Assembly (NCBI GenBank): GCA_015075275.1
Contig: JABTUU010000002.1
Span: 682,001 to 746,000 of the forward strand
Direction of reading: 5' to 3'
Source: Anaerolineales bacterium
Lineage (GTDB): Bacteria; Chloroflexota; Anaerolineae; Anaerolineales; Villigracilaceae
Length of the DNA: 64,000 nt
Below, one piece after another: positions 8,550-17,301 of this stretch (positions are counted from its first letter, which is position 1; each line of letters begins with the position of its first letter). The notes under the pieces were generated by a model, which ran no database searches, was not told where the DNA came from, and saw nothing but the letters and a program-made list of their open reading frames with translations. The position numbers were made by a program, and so were the translations under genes.

Positions 8550-11500
8550 TTACGGCAGCGCTTCATAAATCACTGTCGCGCCATCGCGATAGACTTCGCG
8601 CCAGTATTGTCCTTCGAGTTGATCGAACTTGGCAATGCCCTCGGGCGTGTACATGGCGCGTTCAAGTTGACCTACGATAATATACTTCACATCGTACTTT
8701 TTGAGAAATGCCCAAATAGATTCGGGGTCAATGCTGTTGTAGAAATCGGTTACTTCCGCGCCGCGGTCAACTACTTGCTGTGAAAATAGTCCGCGCTGTT
8801 GTTGTTGGTGCCATTGCCAGCCGACCACGTCGGGAAGTCCGGTGTACATGGCGAAGCGCGAGTGCCATTCGTATTGCTTGCCCGCAGCAGCGGCTTCCAC
8901 AATGACCGGCGAGCCTTGCACGTGATCCTGCATCCAGCGGATGGCGCGGTAATCCTCGCTCAGGTCAAGACGTTGCCCGTATGATGAGTCATACTGAGCG
9001 TATTTCATATAGGTCATCGAATCGAGTGTGTGCGAGGCTTCGAGAATCCAGCGGTCTCGGATCTTGCCGGAAGTTCCGGTAAAAGTGAACATCGCTGCGC
9101 TAGAAACTAGCAGGATCATGACGACTTGCCAGAACGCGCGCCAGCCGGGAATCCATTTGAAAACCGAGGGGATCGTCCATGCGAATGCCGCGGCGGCGCT
9201 GACTGCCAGCATGAACCACGATTGCAAATAAAACTTGAAGATCGTGTTCTGCCGTCCGATGTCGCCGACCACCACGAGAACTTCAACGACAACGGTGATG
9301 AGCAACGCCGTGCCAATGAGGAACAACACGAATCGTTTTGCGTCTGGCATGTTCGGGCGCAGCATCAAAACGCCCGCCCACGCCGCGATAGGCAGGGCGA
9401 TCCAACTGACCGCCACGCCGCCGTAGTTCGTGCTCGATTGATTGTATTGAAGGAGAAGCAACATGAACGCGAATACGATCAACGCGCCTTCGATCAAAAC
9501 CTGAAACGGTTTTAGTTTTCGTAACGACGAGACCGGCGTCGAAGCCATCCACTCGCGTGTTTCCCACGCCATCCACGCGACGATGATGAAGAGGAACAAA
9601 CCCCACATGGTAAGATACGAAGAGATGGGCGTGAACGGTCCTTTCCACGGGTCGAGCGCGCTGTATGCCTGATAATATGCGATGCGATACGGTAGATACA
9701 GAAGCCTCGACAGCGCAAACAAGAGCGCGACCGCGCCGCCCGTCCACGCGAGGCGTTTCATCAACGACTCGGCTTCAACATATCGCCACACGGAATAAGC
9801 AACTGCCATAATCCCGATCAGCAAATAGGTATACATGTCGGAGAGATTAGTGGGGAACACCGCGCCGACGATCAGCCCGCCGACGATGAATCCCAGCGCG
9901 GTCATCCACGCTTCAGACGCAGGGCGGGCTTGACTCTTCCAACTCGCGCGCGCCATCACCACCGACAACGCCCAACTGATGGTGAGCAGCGCCAGCGGCA
10001 TGACGATCATGTGCGCGTGCAAATCGCTGTACAGGAAGGTGAACAACGGGAACTCGGTGATCTCGTTACCCCCGCGCGGAGGGACGATTCGACTGGGGTC
10101 CCAGTACCAGTCTCCAGGTCCGATGAAAAGCGCGCCTTCGCCGCGCACGATCATGCTCAATCCATGAGTCGCCCACGCCAGCCGTTGTCCAAATGTGGAT
10201 TCCCAATTGAACGCGCCTTCCGCGCCGAGCTTCTGCATTTGATTATAGATAAGCTGAATCGTGCCAAGGTTACCGAGCAGGATGGCGAAGGCGGAGGTGG
10301 CGAAACCGGCGATCAAAGAAAAGGGCTGAATCGTGGACGATGAATTCTCATCCTTCATCCTTTCGCCTTCATCCTTTTGCATTAAATTCCAGCCGATAGA
10401 AAAGGCGCAGATGCCGACGATGGCGAAGAGGGTTGGGAGGATGAAGTTGTACGCGATGGTTGGCACGATACCGAGCAATTTGACCGGCGTTCCAACCAGT
10501 ACAAAGCCATAATAATAATAATTGATGTACCCGCCCGCGAACCATGGATCATACGGCGGGAAAGATGTGCTTTTGATGACCGCGTTGAAGTACGAGAAAT
10601 CCATCGGGCGTTCGCCGCCTTTGTACGGATGCCACAAGTCCGGGTTGCCGAGGCGAATGAGTAAATCAACGAAGAAGAAGGCGAGGAAGGTCGCCTCGAT
10701 GAGCAGGAAATATCTTCGTTTTGATTTCCATTCTTCACGCAGTTCCTCGCGTTGATAATAAGCAAGCGCCGCGCCGAGGAGGAGAATCAAACCGAAAACA
10801 ATGGCTATTGTTGTTCGCGTGTATGGGATACCCACCGAGCCAGCCATCCACGCGAGCCAGCCGAAGAGGACGAGTCCCAACGCGCGGCTGAGGGGGTAGC
10901 CCTTGTCTGCGAGACCCGGCATGGCGATCCGCATCAGCGGATACACGGCGAGACCGAGAATGAAGATGAAGACATACCAGACGAGCAAGCCAAACCACGG
11001 ATATTTGTTTTGAATCCAATCGTAACTGAATAATTCAGACCACGTCCCACCGGCGCGTTGACTGGCGAGTTTGTCGGCGGGCAACAGCAGGGTCTTGTAA
11101 TCGCTGAACTCGCGCGGCAAAAGATGCACGACCTTGGTTAGGTCAACCGCGCCGAGGATTGATTGCACTTTGGCGGGGTCGTAATCCGCGTTCTTCTTGA
11201 AGATAAACACTTTCGGATGGTCGTAGAACGTGAACGCTTCTTCCGCGTATTCGTCGTTGATCTCGATGTTGCCAAGTTTCGGGAACGTTTCAAACACAGC
11301 CACGAGATCGAATCCGAGCCTGCCTTCGTAGTCGCCGGGTTTGGCTTCGTGGTAACAAGGGATGATGTCTTCACCGGCGGGACATCCCATCAACTCGCGG
11401 TAATACACTGTTGTCAGCGGATAACGTTCAGGCACGCGCGTGATCTGCGCGTATTGATGGTTGGTGGGAATAAAAATGTAATCGGCTTGATCGAGCGTGG

Positions 11501-13499
11501 AGCTGAAGCGCGTCAGTTTGTCGGCGTTGTCGTCCCAGTAGACTTGCAGATTCAGGTCGCCGCGATAGATTCCGCCGAACGCATCGTAGCCGTCCACGCG
11601 GAAGGGGAGCCCATAATCGTAATCCGTTTCGTTCGCCACCGCCGCGCCGGTGATGGCGAGTGTCCCCCGGTCAATTTGCAAGCGGAGATAATAGGTCTTG
11701 TTCCTTTCAACTTTGACCGGCTTATCGAGTTCGAGCGTGTATGCTTTTCCGCGCGGGTCATTTTGCGCCGCGAAATCATCCGTGAGCGATGCGGCGGCGA
11801 GAGTTTGTTCGGGAGTGTACTCCGGCGAACTGAATAGGGTCAGGTTGAAGGTCGAGGGCAAAGCGAGCGGATTGACGGCATGTCCGAGCGAAATGCTGGT
11901 GAGGATTCCATCCGCGCGCGCGGTGAACGAGAGATCATAGGGGCTCGACGAGTCAACCGCCGTTGCGAGCTGAATCGCCAGCGGCTGGTTATAGACGACA
12001 CCTTCGACTGTTTCGATGTACAGGTTGATGGGACCCGGTACGTTTTCGTAGATCCAATGCGAGGCGGCAATACGCGGCTCGTCGCGGATGTAGATGCTAT
12101 GAAAGGCAAATGCCCACGCGGCGGTGAGTCCGATCACGATCACCGCAATGGAAATACGCAGTACGTTGTACGAGGTACGTAATTTGTAATTGGCAATCGG
12201 TAATTGCTCGAATACAAACCACGCCGCCATCATCGCAAGCAACGGGTAAATGGGAAGTTGGTAACGCATGGTCGGGTTGAATTGAAACGATTGCCAGAGG
12301 AAGTATGCCGCCGTCCAACCCCAAAGAAGCGCGTGACGCCATTCGCCTTTGAGGATGCGCCAACCCATGTAGAGGAATCCGATCCACGCGAGGATTCCGA
12401 GGGGCAAACCCAAACCCCATGTCGTCAGATTCTCAAACGAATACAAATGCGAACGCCGCGCCCATTGCAGGTTCCACGGCAAGTCCGCCTCGCCGGTGGC
12501 TTGTACGCGCTGTTCTTTTATGTTTTCGATCCAGTGTTGGCTGGGGAGAACTCCATCGAAGGCGTAAGGTTGGAAGACGCGGAAGGAGAGGAAGGATGCG
12601 ATTCCGCCGGCGATGAGGAAAATAGCGATCAGTTTCCAGTAATCAGTGGGGAGTGGACGATGAACGCCCTCACCCTGTCCCTCTCCCACAGGGAGTGAGG
12701 ATTCAGTCTGTTGTCCACGGTCTATGGTCAGATATCGAATCGCAAACGCGCCGGGCAGGAGGATCGCCAGCGGATAGATGTTGAGTTTCGACGCCAACGC
12801 CATTCCGTAGGCGATGCCGAAACCGAGGCTTAAGAGGAAGAGAGGATTAGAGAGTAGAGATTGGAGAGTAGAAAATTGGAGAATTGGAGAATTTCCAGCA
12901 TCCGGTTTCTTGTCCTTCCACAGCATGATCTCAACCGCGAAGTAAGTTGCCAAAAACGCAAATGTATTGATGAACAAGTCTGTTGTGAAGAAGTGCGATT
13001 GCTGAATCTGCATCACCGTCAACGCGGAGAAGAGAGAGGCGAGCAATGCCACGCGGCGGTCATATAAACGCGAGACGATCAGGTATAGAAAGAAAATGGC
13101 GAACAGATCGGCGAGCGCGGAGAATTGCCTACCGAGCAGTTTCACATCGGCGCCGTCCATCATTTCTGACGCGACGCGGACGATGGTCATCGGTAGGTTG
13201 CCATAGACGAAGAAGGATTGTCCGCGATTGTACGGGTTGAGCGTGGATGTTTCACTGTCGAAATAATCTCCGACGTTCATCCAACGTTGTTGATCCGTAG
13301 GACAAGCGTCAATGGGAGTGACCCCGTCCGCGCATGTATGCGCCCGTAAATTGCCAAGCACATTGGAGAGGAAGTTTTCGTCTGGGTGTTGATGTTGGCC
13401 CTCGCCCCAGTTGGCTCCGGTTAGACGCAAATAGCCCGCCAACACAAGCACAAGCAGGAAGAGCAGATCGTACACCCAGAAATATTTTTTGTGATTCAT
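8550..13499 (-). CDS. Giant GT39-like plus YYY (DUF2298) fusion membrane protein
   Basis: This 1649-residue protein joins two membrane modules. The N-terminal half (about 1-480) is GT39/PMT-like, with an acidic loop HPDENFLSNV after the first helix. A periplasmic beta-rich region follows (about 480-830). The C-terminal half (about 860-1649) is a YYY module with GGYINYYYYGFV and SDLHAHMIVMPLALL. The ATG at 13499 is preferred because the 12 residues upstream of it are translated from an extragenic repeat. At least four loops are encoded by dispersed repeats. A role in glycan transfer at the outer face of the membrane is inferred. Confidence 0.8.
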   Translation of the reverse strand: MNHKKYFWVYDLLFLLVLVLAGYLRLTGANWGEGQHQHPDENFLSNVLGNLRAHTCADGVTPIDACPTDQQRWMNVGDYFDSETSTLNPYNRGQSFFVYGNLPMTIVRVASEMMDGADVKLLGRQFSALADLFAIFFLYLIVSRLYDRRVALLASLFSALTVMQIQQSHFFTTDLFINTFAFLATYFAVEIMLWKDKKPDAGNSPILQFSTLQSLLSNPLFLLSLGFGIAYGMALASKLNIYPLAILLPGAFAIRYLTIDRGQQTESSLPVGEGQGEGVHRPLPTDYWKLIAIFLIAGGIASFLSFRVFQPYAFDGVLPSQHWIENIKEQRVQATGEADLPWNLQWARRSHLYSFENLTTWGLGLPLGILAWIGFLYMGWRILKGEWRHALLWGWTAAYFLWQSFQFNPTMRYQLPIYPLLAMMAAWFVFEQLPIANYKLRTSYNVLRISIAVIVIGLTAAWAFAFHSIYIRDEPRIAASHWIYENVPGPINLYIETVEGVVYNQPLAIQLATAVDSSSPYDLSFTARADGILTSISLGHAVNPLALPSTFNLTLFSSPEYTPEQTLAAASLTDDFAAQNDPRGKAYTLELDKPVKVERNKTYYLRLQIDRGTLAITGAAVANETDYDYGLPFRVDGYDAFGGIYRGDLNLQVYWDDNADKLTRFSSTLDQADYIFIPTNHQYAQITRVPERYPLTTVYYRELMGCPAGEDIIPCYHEAKPGDYEGRLGFDLVAVFETFPKLGNIEINDEYAEEAFTFYDHPKVFIFKKNADYDPAKVQSILGAVDLTKVVHLLPREFSDYKTLLLPADKLASQRAGGTWSELFSYDWIQNKYPWFGLLVWYVFIFILGLAVYPLMRIAMPGLADKGYPLSRALGLVLFGWLAWMAGSVGIPYTRTTIAIVFGLILLLGAALAYYQREELREEWKSKRRYFLLIEATFLAFFFVDLLIRLGNPDLWHPYKGGERPMDFSYFNAVIKSTSFPPYDPWFAGGYINYYYYGFVLVGTPVKLLGIVPTIAYNFILPTLFAIVGICAFSIGWNLMQKDEGERMKDENSSSTIQPFSLIAGFATSAFAILLGNLGTIQLIYNQMQKLGAEGAFNWESTFGQRLAWATHGLSMIVRGEGALFIGPGDWYWDPSRIVPPRGGNEITEFPLFTFLYSDLHAHMIVMPLALLTISWALSVVMARASWKSQARPASEAWMTALGFIVGGLIVGAVFPTNLSDMYTYLLIGIMAVAYSVWRYVEAESLMKRLAWTGGAVALLFALSRLLYLPYRIAYYQAYSALDPWKGPFTPISSYLTMWGLFLFIIVAWMAWETREWMASTPVSSLRKLKPFQVLIEGALIVFAFMLLLLQYNQSSTNYGGVAVSWIALPIAAWAGVLMLRPNMPDAKRFVLFLIGTALLITVVVEVLVVVGDIGRQNTIFKFYLQSWFMLAVSAAAAFAWTIPSVFKWIPGWRAFWQVVMILLVSSAAMFTFTGTSGKIRDRWILEASHTLDSMTYMKYAQYDSSYGQRLDLSEDYRAIRWMQDHVQGSPVIVEAAAAGKQYEWHSRFAMYTGLPDVVGWQWHQQQQRGLFSQQVVDRGAEVTDFYNSIDPESIWAFLKKYDVKYIIVGQLERAMYTPEGIAKFDQLEGQYWREVYRDGATVIYEALP
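10346..10380. repeat. Short repeat inside the fusion gene
   Basis: On the coding strand it reads as overlapping GGATGAAGGCGAAAGGATGA words and is translated as KDEGERMKDE, a charged loop foreign to the membrane module around it. Confidence 0.45.
12161..12207. repeat. Dispersed repeat inside the fusion gene
   Basis: Words GTACGTTGTACGAGGTACGT and AATTTGTAATTGGCAATCGG are read in frame as LPIANYKLRTSYNVLR in a loop. The second word belongs to the same family as 4576-4660. Confidence 0.55.
12667..12702. repeat. CCCTCACCC palindromic repeat inside the fusion gene
   Basis: CCCTCACCCTGTCCCTCTCC pairs with GGGAGTGAGG. It is the same family as in pyrF (41780-41827) and at 48173-48210, and is read here as SLPVGEGQGEGV. 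Confidence 0.65.
12841..12894. repeat. Dispersed repeat inside the fusion gene
   Basis: Repeated AGAGTAGAGATTGGAGAGTA and TTGGAGAATTGGAGAAT words are read in frame as NSPILQFSTLQSLLSNP in a loop of the GT39 half. Confidence 0.6.
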
Positions 13500-13510
13500 A
13501 AATTTTTTGA

Positions 13511-13576
13511 ACCGCGAAGTTCGCGAAGAACGCAAAGAAAGAAGAAATCTTCGCGCCCTTTGCGTTCTTGGCGGTT
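13511..13576. repeat. ACCGCGAAG...GCGGT inverted repeat
   Basis: AAGAACGCAAAG (13527-13538) pairs with CTTTGCGTTCTT (13558-13569), and the outer ACCGC pairs with GCGGT. A second copy with the same words is at 42327-42386, upstream of pyrF. It lies between two membrane-protein genes of the same direction. Confidence 0.7.
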
Positions 13577-13581
13577 AGTTG

Positions 13582-15771
13582 TTAATCCGACGCAAAGAAG
13601 ATCCAAAAATCATGACCGGGGATATCCGAGTCGAACAGACGTAAGATCCCGTTCGGGTAGAGCGATTCAAGAACGTCGAGCGATCCTTGATCGTTCCCAT
13701 CGGGGTTTTCGAGGTCGGCTTTGACGATGAACAATTTCGGTCCCTCATATTGGACCGTGCTGGGAATGTTCTCACGCCACATTGCCATATCGCGGTAGGA
13801 GTCGCCGACCCAGATCGAGGTGAGGCGCGTATCCACCCAATACGGGAAGGGAACCACCCACGCGGTCTCGGTCGTGCCGGAGAACTCCTTGAACCCATTA
13901 ATCACTTTGCCTATGTCCGAAGTATTCCACGCCGAGCCGCGAAACAAAGCATAATATTGATTGAAGACTAAATTGTAATTTTGCGCCGCGGAAACGTATA
14001 ACAAAAATCCCGTCAGCAACGAGGCAAAGATCACGCGTCTCTTTCCGCGCCCGAAACTGGTCAACAAACCATCGAACGCCAGCGCCGCAAGAATAAAAAC
14101 GATAATATAAGCGCCGCCTGTGCGATTCAAAGACGGGTTTTCGCCGGGAAACGCGATGGATAATGTGGACGGTAATTGCAATAACGGAATAGACGCGAGC
14201 AGGAACAAATCCAGCCAATGACGATTGCGAAGATAGCGGATCAACACAAGCGCGACGCCAAAGATGAACAATGCAGCGGCGATCACATCCAACGCGGGAC
14301 GGAGGGGGATGGAATGCACCCAAATATTGCCGTTATTGAAGTTAAACATTTTGAGCGCGTTCCACACATTCGAAAGAAAGATCTGCCCCGCCGGGCTCGT
14401 GATCTGCGCTTCCGAGCTTGTCAACCTCGTCATGGCGCGAGAGTTGAACATCTCCGGATTCTCCGTCAAATAACGGAGCAGGGGCAAGAAAACGAATAAC
14501 GCCGCCAGAGCCAGCAGCGCCAGCCAGACCAATAATTCTTTGCGCGCGCCCTTCGATTGAGGATGAAGCCAATACAACGCAAACGCGACGACGACAACAA
14601 GCGGCACAATACGATAAGGACTATATCCATGCAAGCCAAGCCCCAAGAAGATTCCGGAGAGCAGGAAGTCGTTGCGGTTGCGTATCCGCAAGCCGCGTAA
14701 AAGATAGAAAAGCATCGGCGCGACGAAAAGCGGATAGAGAGGAAAGCGCAAGCCTACGCGGCTGATGACGTTGGGCCAATATGCTATGCCGGCAAGGACA
14801 AAGGCAATGAGCGCGACGCGTTTTCCGCCAATCTCTTTTCCAAGCAGGTAAATGAAAGGCAAGGTAAAGAAGCCGAGAAAGGCGGTTCCGAGTTTGAGGC
14901 TGAGGAATGAAAACCCGGTGCCGAAGACGTTGAGGATGAGCAGCGTCCAATACATTTGGAAGGCTTCGCGCCCTGTGTTGCGCGGGAAGAAGATGCGCGT
15001 TTGCCCCTGCGACACGTCAAACACATCGAGGAGTTTTTCAGCGTGGTCGCTGAAGGGCTCCGGCGGAACTTGCGCTATCTGCGCAAAACGGAAGAAAGCC
15101 GCCAACGCGGTCGCGGCGAGGAGGAGCAACGTCCAGCGTGAGAGGAGGATCGTCCACGAATCACGCTTTAGCCATGCAACAAGGCGGCTGAGCAACGACG
15201 CGAGACTCGGCGGATTAACCCAGAATGCCGCGAGGAAGAAAGCAACGGCTAGAATCCAGATGACAACATTGAAGCTTGTGAACAGGTTGCCTGTAAATAG
15301 ATAGAACGACCATATCCCCAATATAACGCTGATGAAAAATTGAACGGGGCGAAACGTGAGCGGATCTGTGCCTTCGACTTCCGATTGGAAAGCGGGAAGC
15401 GTCCATTCTTTGCGATAGATTGCCCAACCTAAAAGATTGAGCGCAATGAAACAGAGAACATAGCCCAGCGTTTTCGTCGTAGCGGGCGGCTCAAAGAAGA
15501 ATTGTCCGATGAAAGCGAGAAAAGCCGCAAGCAGGGATCGCCAAGGGAAGGGCGAATCAAGTTGAACGCTTGTGCTGAGCAACGCCGAAGCGTCAGAGGA
15601 GAAAGCGGAGGGTTGAGCGGTTAACGAAACCTCAAGAGGCGATGAATCCGCCTCTGCCGCGAAGTCGGGGATCTGAATCCGCCCGCCTTTGCCGAATCGA
15701 AACAGTGATTTAACATAATCGAGAACGCTAGGTTCGCCGGTTGGCTGCTGGTTGTGAGATTCGTCGTTCAT
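13582..15771 (-). CDS. GT39/ArnT-like membrane glycosyltransferase
   Basis: The 729-residue protein has a hydrophilic N-terminal arm (about 1-70), then roughly 13-14 membrane helices. The loop PPEPFSDHAEKLLDV (about residues 234-248) carries the acidic residues expected at the catalytic site of GT-C enzymes after a membrane helix. The C-terminal 120 residues are extracytoplasmic. It probably transfers a sugar from a polyprenyl carrier; the acceptor is unknown. It lies directly upstream of the giant fusion gene, in the same direction, separated by a repeat. Confidence 0.72.
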   Translation of the reverse strand: MNDESHNQQPTGEPSVLDYVKSLFRFGKGGRIQIPDFAAEADSSPLEVSLTAQPSAFSSDASALLSTSVQLDSPFPWRSLLAAFLAFIGQFFFEPPATTKTLGYVLCFIALNLLGWAIYRKEWTLPAFQSEVEGTDPLTFRPVQFFISVILGIWSFYLFTGNLFTSFNVVIWILAVAFFLAAFWVNPPSLASLLSRLVAWLKRDSWTILLSRWTLLLLAATALAAFFRFAQIAQVPPEPFSDHAEKLLDVFDVSQGQTRIFFPRNTGREAFQMYWTLLILNVFGTGFSFLSLKLGTAFLGFFTLPFIYLLGKEIGGKRVALIAFVLAGIAYWPNVISRVGLRFPLYPLFVAPMLFYLLRGLRIRNRNDFLLSGIFLGLGLHGYSPYRIVPLVVVVAFALYWLHPQSKGARKELLVWLALLALAALFVFLPLLRYLTENPEMFNSRAMTRLTSSEAQITSPAGQIFLSNVWNALKMFNFNNGNIWVHSIPLRPALDVIAAALFIFGVALVLIRYLRNRHWLDLFLLASIPLLQLPSTLSIAFPGENPSLNRTGGAYIIVFILAALAFDGLLTSFGRGKRRVIFASLLTGFLLYVSAAQNYNLVFNQYYALFRGSAWNTSDIGKVINGFKEFSGTTETAWVVPFPYWVDTRLTSIWVGDSYRDMAMWRENIPSTVQYEGPKLFIVKADLENPDGNDQGSLDVLESLYPNGILRLFDSDIPGHDFWIFFASD

Positions 15772-15810
15772 CGGTGTGTTGAATGTATGCGCAGGTAAGA
15801 CAACGCGCTG

Positions 15811-16575
15811 TTACTTATTTTTTCTAGCGATGTAAAACGTATACGTTCCATTTTCAACAGGCTGGGTGGACGCGTAGGGTTCCAGATATTTTTTTGTCAA
15901 CCACAAGTTCCAGTGTGTGTGGGCAATGATCCACCTTCCCGTGAGAACGCGGGCAAAGACCGAAGGGACGCCAAAATAATGTCCCCATTCTAACACGCGC
16001 AACGAGGCGGGCGAAAAATAATGCCAGTACCGTATCATTTCAAATCCGGCGCGTTCGAGGCGCGCGCTCCACACGTCGGGGTTGTCGGCGTGCTGCGTGC
16101 GCGAGATCACGCGGAACCATTCGGTGTATCTTTTGCCTAACACTTTCGAGATCGAGAGTTCGGTGAGATAGCCGGAGTTCGGCACGCAAAAGTAGAAAGG
16201 CGCGTCTTTCTTCAGCACGCGCGCGGTTTCTTTTAATACATCGTCAATGTGCGGGATGTGCTCCAACACCGAATTGCTGAATCCGCTGGCGAAGTATTCG
16301 CTGGGGAACGGCGATTTCGCGCCGTCGGCTTCCACAAGCGATCTGTATGCGCCGTATTTTTTCGCCTCGTGGATGGGTCCGTGCCAGGGGTCGAGTCCCA
16401 CGTCAATTTTTTGGTCGAAGGTCAGCGAGGCGAAGTGACCGTCGCCGGCGCCCACATCGTAGACCGGCGCGGGCAGGGGCAAACCCTGATAGAACGAACT
16501 TTCCACCGAACGCAACAACGCGCGGAAGTAGGGCAGGTCGCGCAGGTGGAGGAAGAGGAAGTCTTTGTTTGGCAT
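15811..16575 (-). CDS. Class I SAM-dependent methyltransferase
   Basis: The 254-residue protein carries SAM motif I as VYDVGAGDGHF (residues 38-48) and a later NSVLEHIPHIDDVLKE block, the acidic/His pattern of Methyltransf_11 and UbiE-like enzymes. ARVLKKDAPFYF is the usual motif III region. The substrate is unknown; its position beside membrane glycosyltransferases suggests a sugar, lipid or glycan acceptor. It is divergent from the antitoxin-like gene, 49 bases away. Confidence 0.85.
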   Translation of the reverse strand: MPNKDFLFLHLRDLPYFRALLRSVESSFYQGLPLPAPVYDVGAGDGHFASLTFDQKIDVGLDPWHGPIHEAKKYGAYRSLVEADGAKSPFPSEYFASGFSNSVLEHIPHIDDVLKETARVLKKDAPFYFCVPNSGYLTELSISKVLGKRYTEWFRVISRTQHADNPDVWSARLERAGFEMIRYWHYFSPASLRVLEWGHYFGVPSVFARVLTGRWIIAHTHWNLWLTKKYLEPYASTQPVENGTYTFYIARKNK

Positions 16576-16624
16576 GTTATAATGATAGCGCTTTCTGAAA
16601 AGTGATAGCAGAATCGAGGTCGCT

Positions 16625-16918
16625 ATGGTACGGATGATGGTTCAACTGACCGAAGAACAGGTGAAGGCTTTAAAAGAACTGGCGAAGGCTCGCAAGACGC
16701 CTGTCGCAAAATTGGTGCGCGAGAGCGTGGCGCAGTATATCGTAACCTCGCCAACAGAAATGACGCAAGAAGAAAAACGCGAGCGCGCCCTTGAATTTAT
16801 CCGACAGCTTGAGGAGGGAGAAATCCAATTTCATGATATTGAGGGCAAAACTGACATTTCGACGAATCATGACAAGTATCTGGCGGAGATTTACGGAACA
16901 TGGAAAAAATCTTCGTAG
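16625..16918 (+). CDS. Ribbon-helix-helix antitoxin-like protein
   Basis: The 97-residue protein opens with a short strand MVRMMVQLTEEQ and two helices LKELAKARKTPVAKLVRESV, the ribbon-helix-helix (CopG/Arc) DNA-binding fold used by VapB-type antitoxins. The rest is acidic, as expected for a toxin-neutralising tail. The start is supported by GAGGT four bases upstream. A TATAAT box at 16578-16583 and a repeated TGATAGC just downstream of it could form an autoregulated promoter. Its last 19 bases overlap the PIN-domain gene, the usual antitoxin-toxin coupling. Confidence 0.8.
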   Translation: MVRMMVQLTEEQVKALKELAKARKTPVAKLVRESVAQYIVTSPTEMTQEEKRERALEFIRQLEEGEIQFHDIEGKTDISTNHDKYLAEIYGTWKKSS

Positions 16919-17301
16919 ATACCTCGGCGTTCTTTGCGCTTGTCAACCTGGGCGATGAAAATTACAAACAGGCATTGCTCGCATGGAAAGAAATGATCAA
17001 GCGCAGCGCCGCGCTGATAACGAATAATTATGTTGTTGTCGAATGTTTTTCATTACTTCAAAGCAGGCTCGGGATTGACGCCGCTCGCGAGTTTCGGACA
17101 AAAATCGTTCCGTTGCTTCAAATCGAATGGATCGGCGCGCAAGAACATTCTGCCATCGTCAATTTCGTGCTATCCGCCAACCGCCGCCAACTCTCGCTGG
17201 TGGATTGCAGTTGTTTCTAGACGATGCGGCGATTGAACGTCGAAAAAGTTTTCACCTTCGACAGCCATTTCCGCGAGCAAGGCTTCGACATTATCCCATA
17301 A
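16900..17301 (+). pseudogene. PIN-domain (VapC-type) toxin interrupted by one TAG codon
   Basis: Read through, the frame encodes 133 residues with PIN acidic positions Asp7 (FVDTSAFFAL), Glu48 (VVVECFSLL), Asp102 (SLVDC) and Asp121 (TFDSHF), the normal size of a VapC RNase. A TAG at 17218-17220 (codon 107) stops translation before the conserved MRRL...FTFDSHFREQGF tail, so the fourth acidic residue is lost. There is no frame change and the downstream part is intact, so this looks like a recent point mutation or a sequence error. The 3' end overlaps the GT4 gene end by 11 bases. Confidence 0.82.

Noticed and set aside
11163..11837. A 224-codon open frame on the plus strand
   Set aside because: It is antisense to the giant fusion gene and has no recognisable domains.
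13500..13535. Twelve extra residues at the start of the giant fusion protein
   Set aside because: They are translated from an extragenic inverted repeat; the Met at 13499 begins the usual hydrophilic-then-membrane start.
17218..17220. Pyrrolysine or other recoding of the TAG in the PIN-domain gene
   Set aside because: Relatives have an ordinary hydrophobic residue here and no element suggests recoding; a nonsense mutation is simpler.
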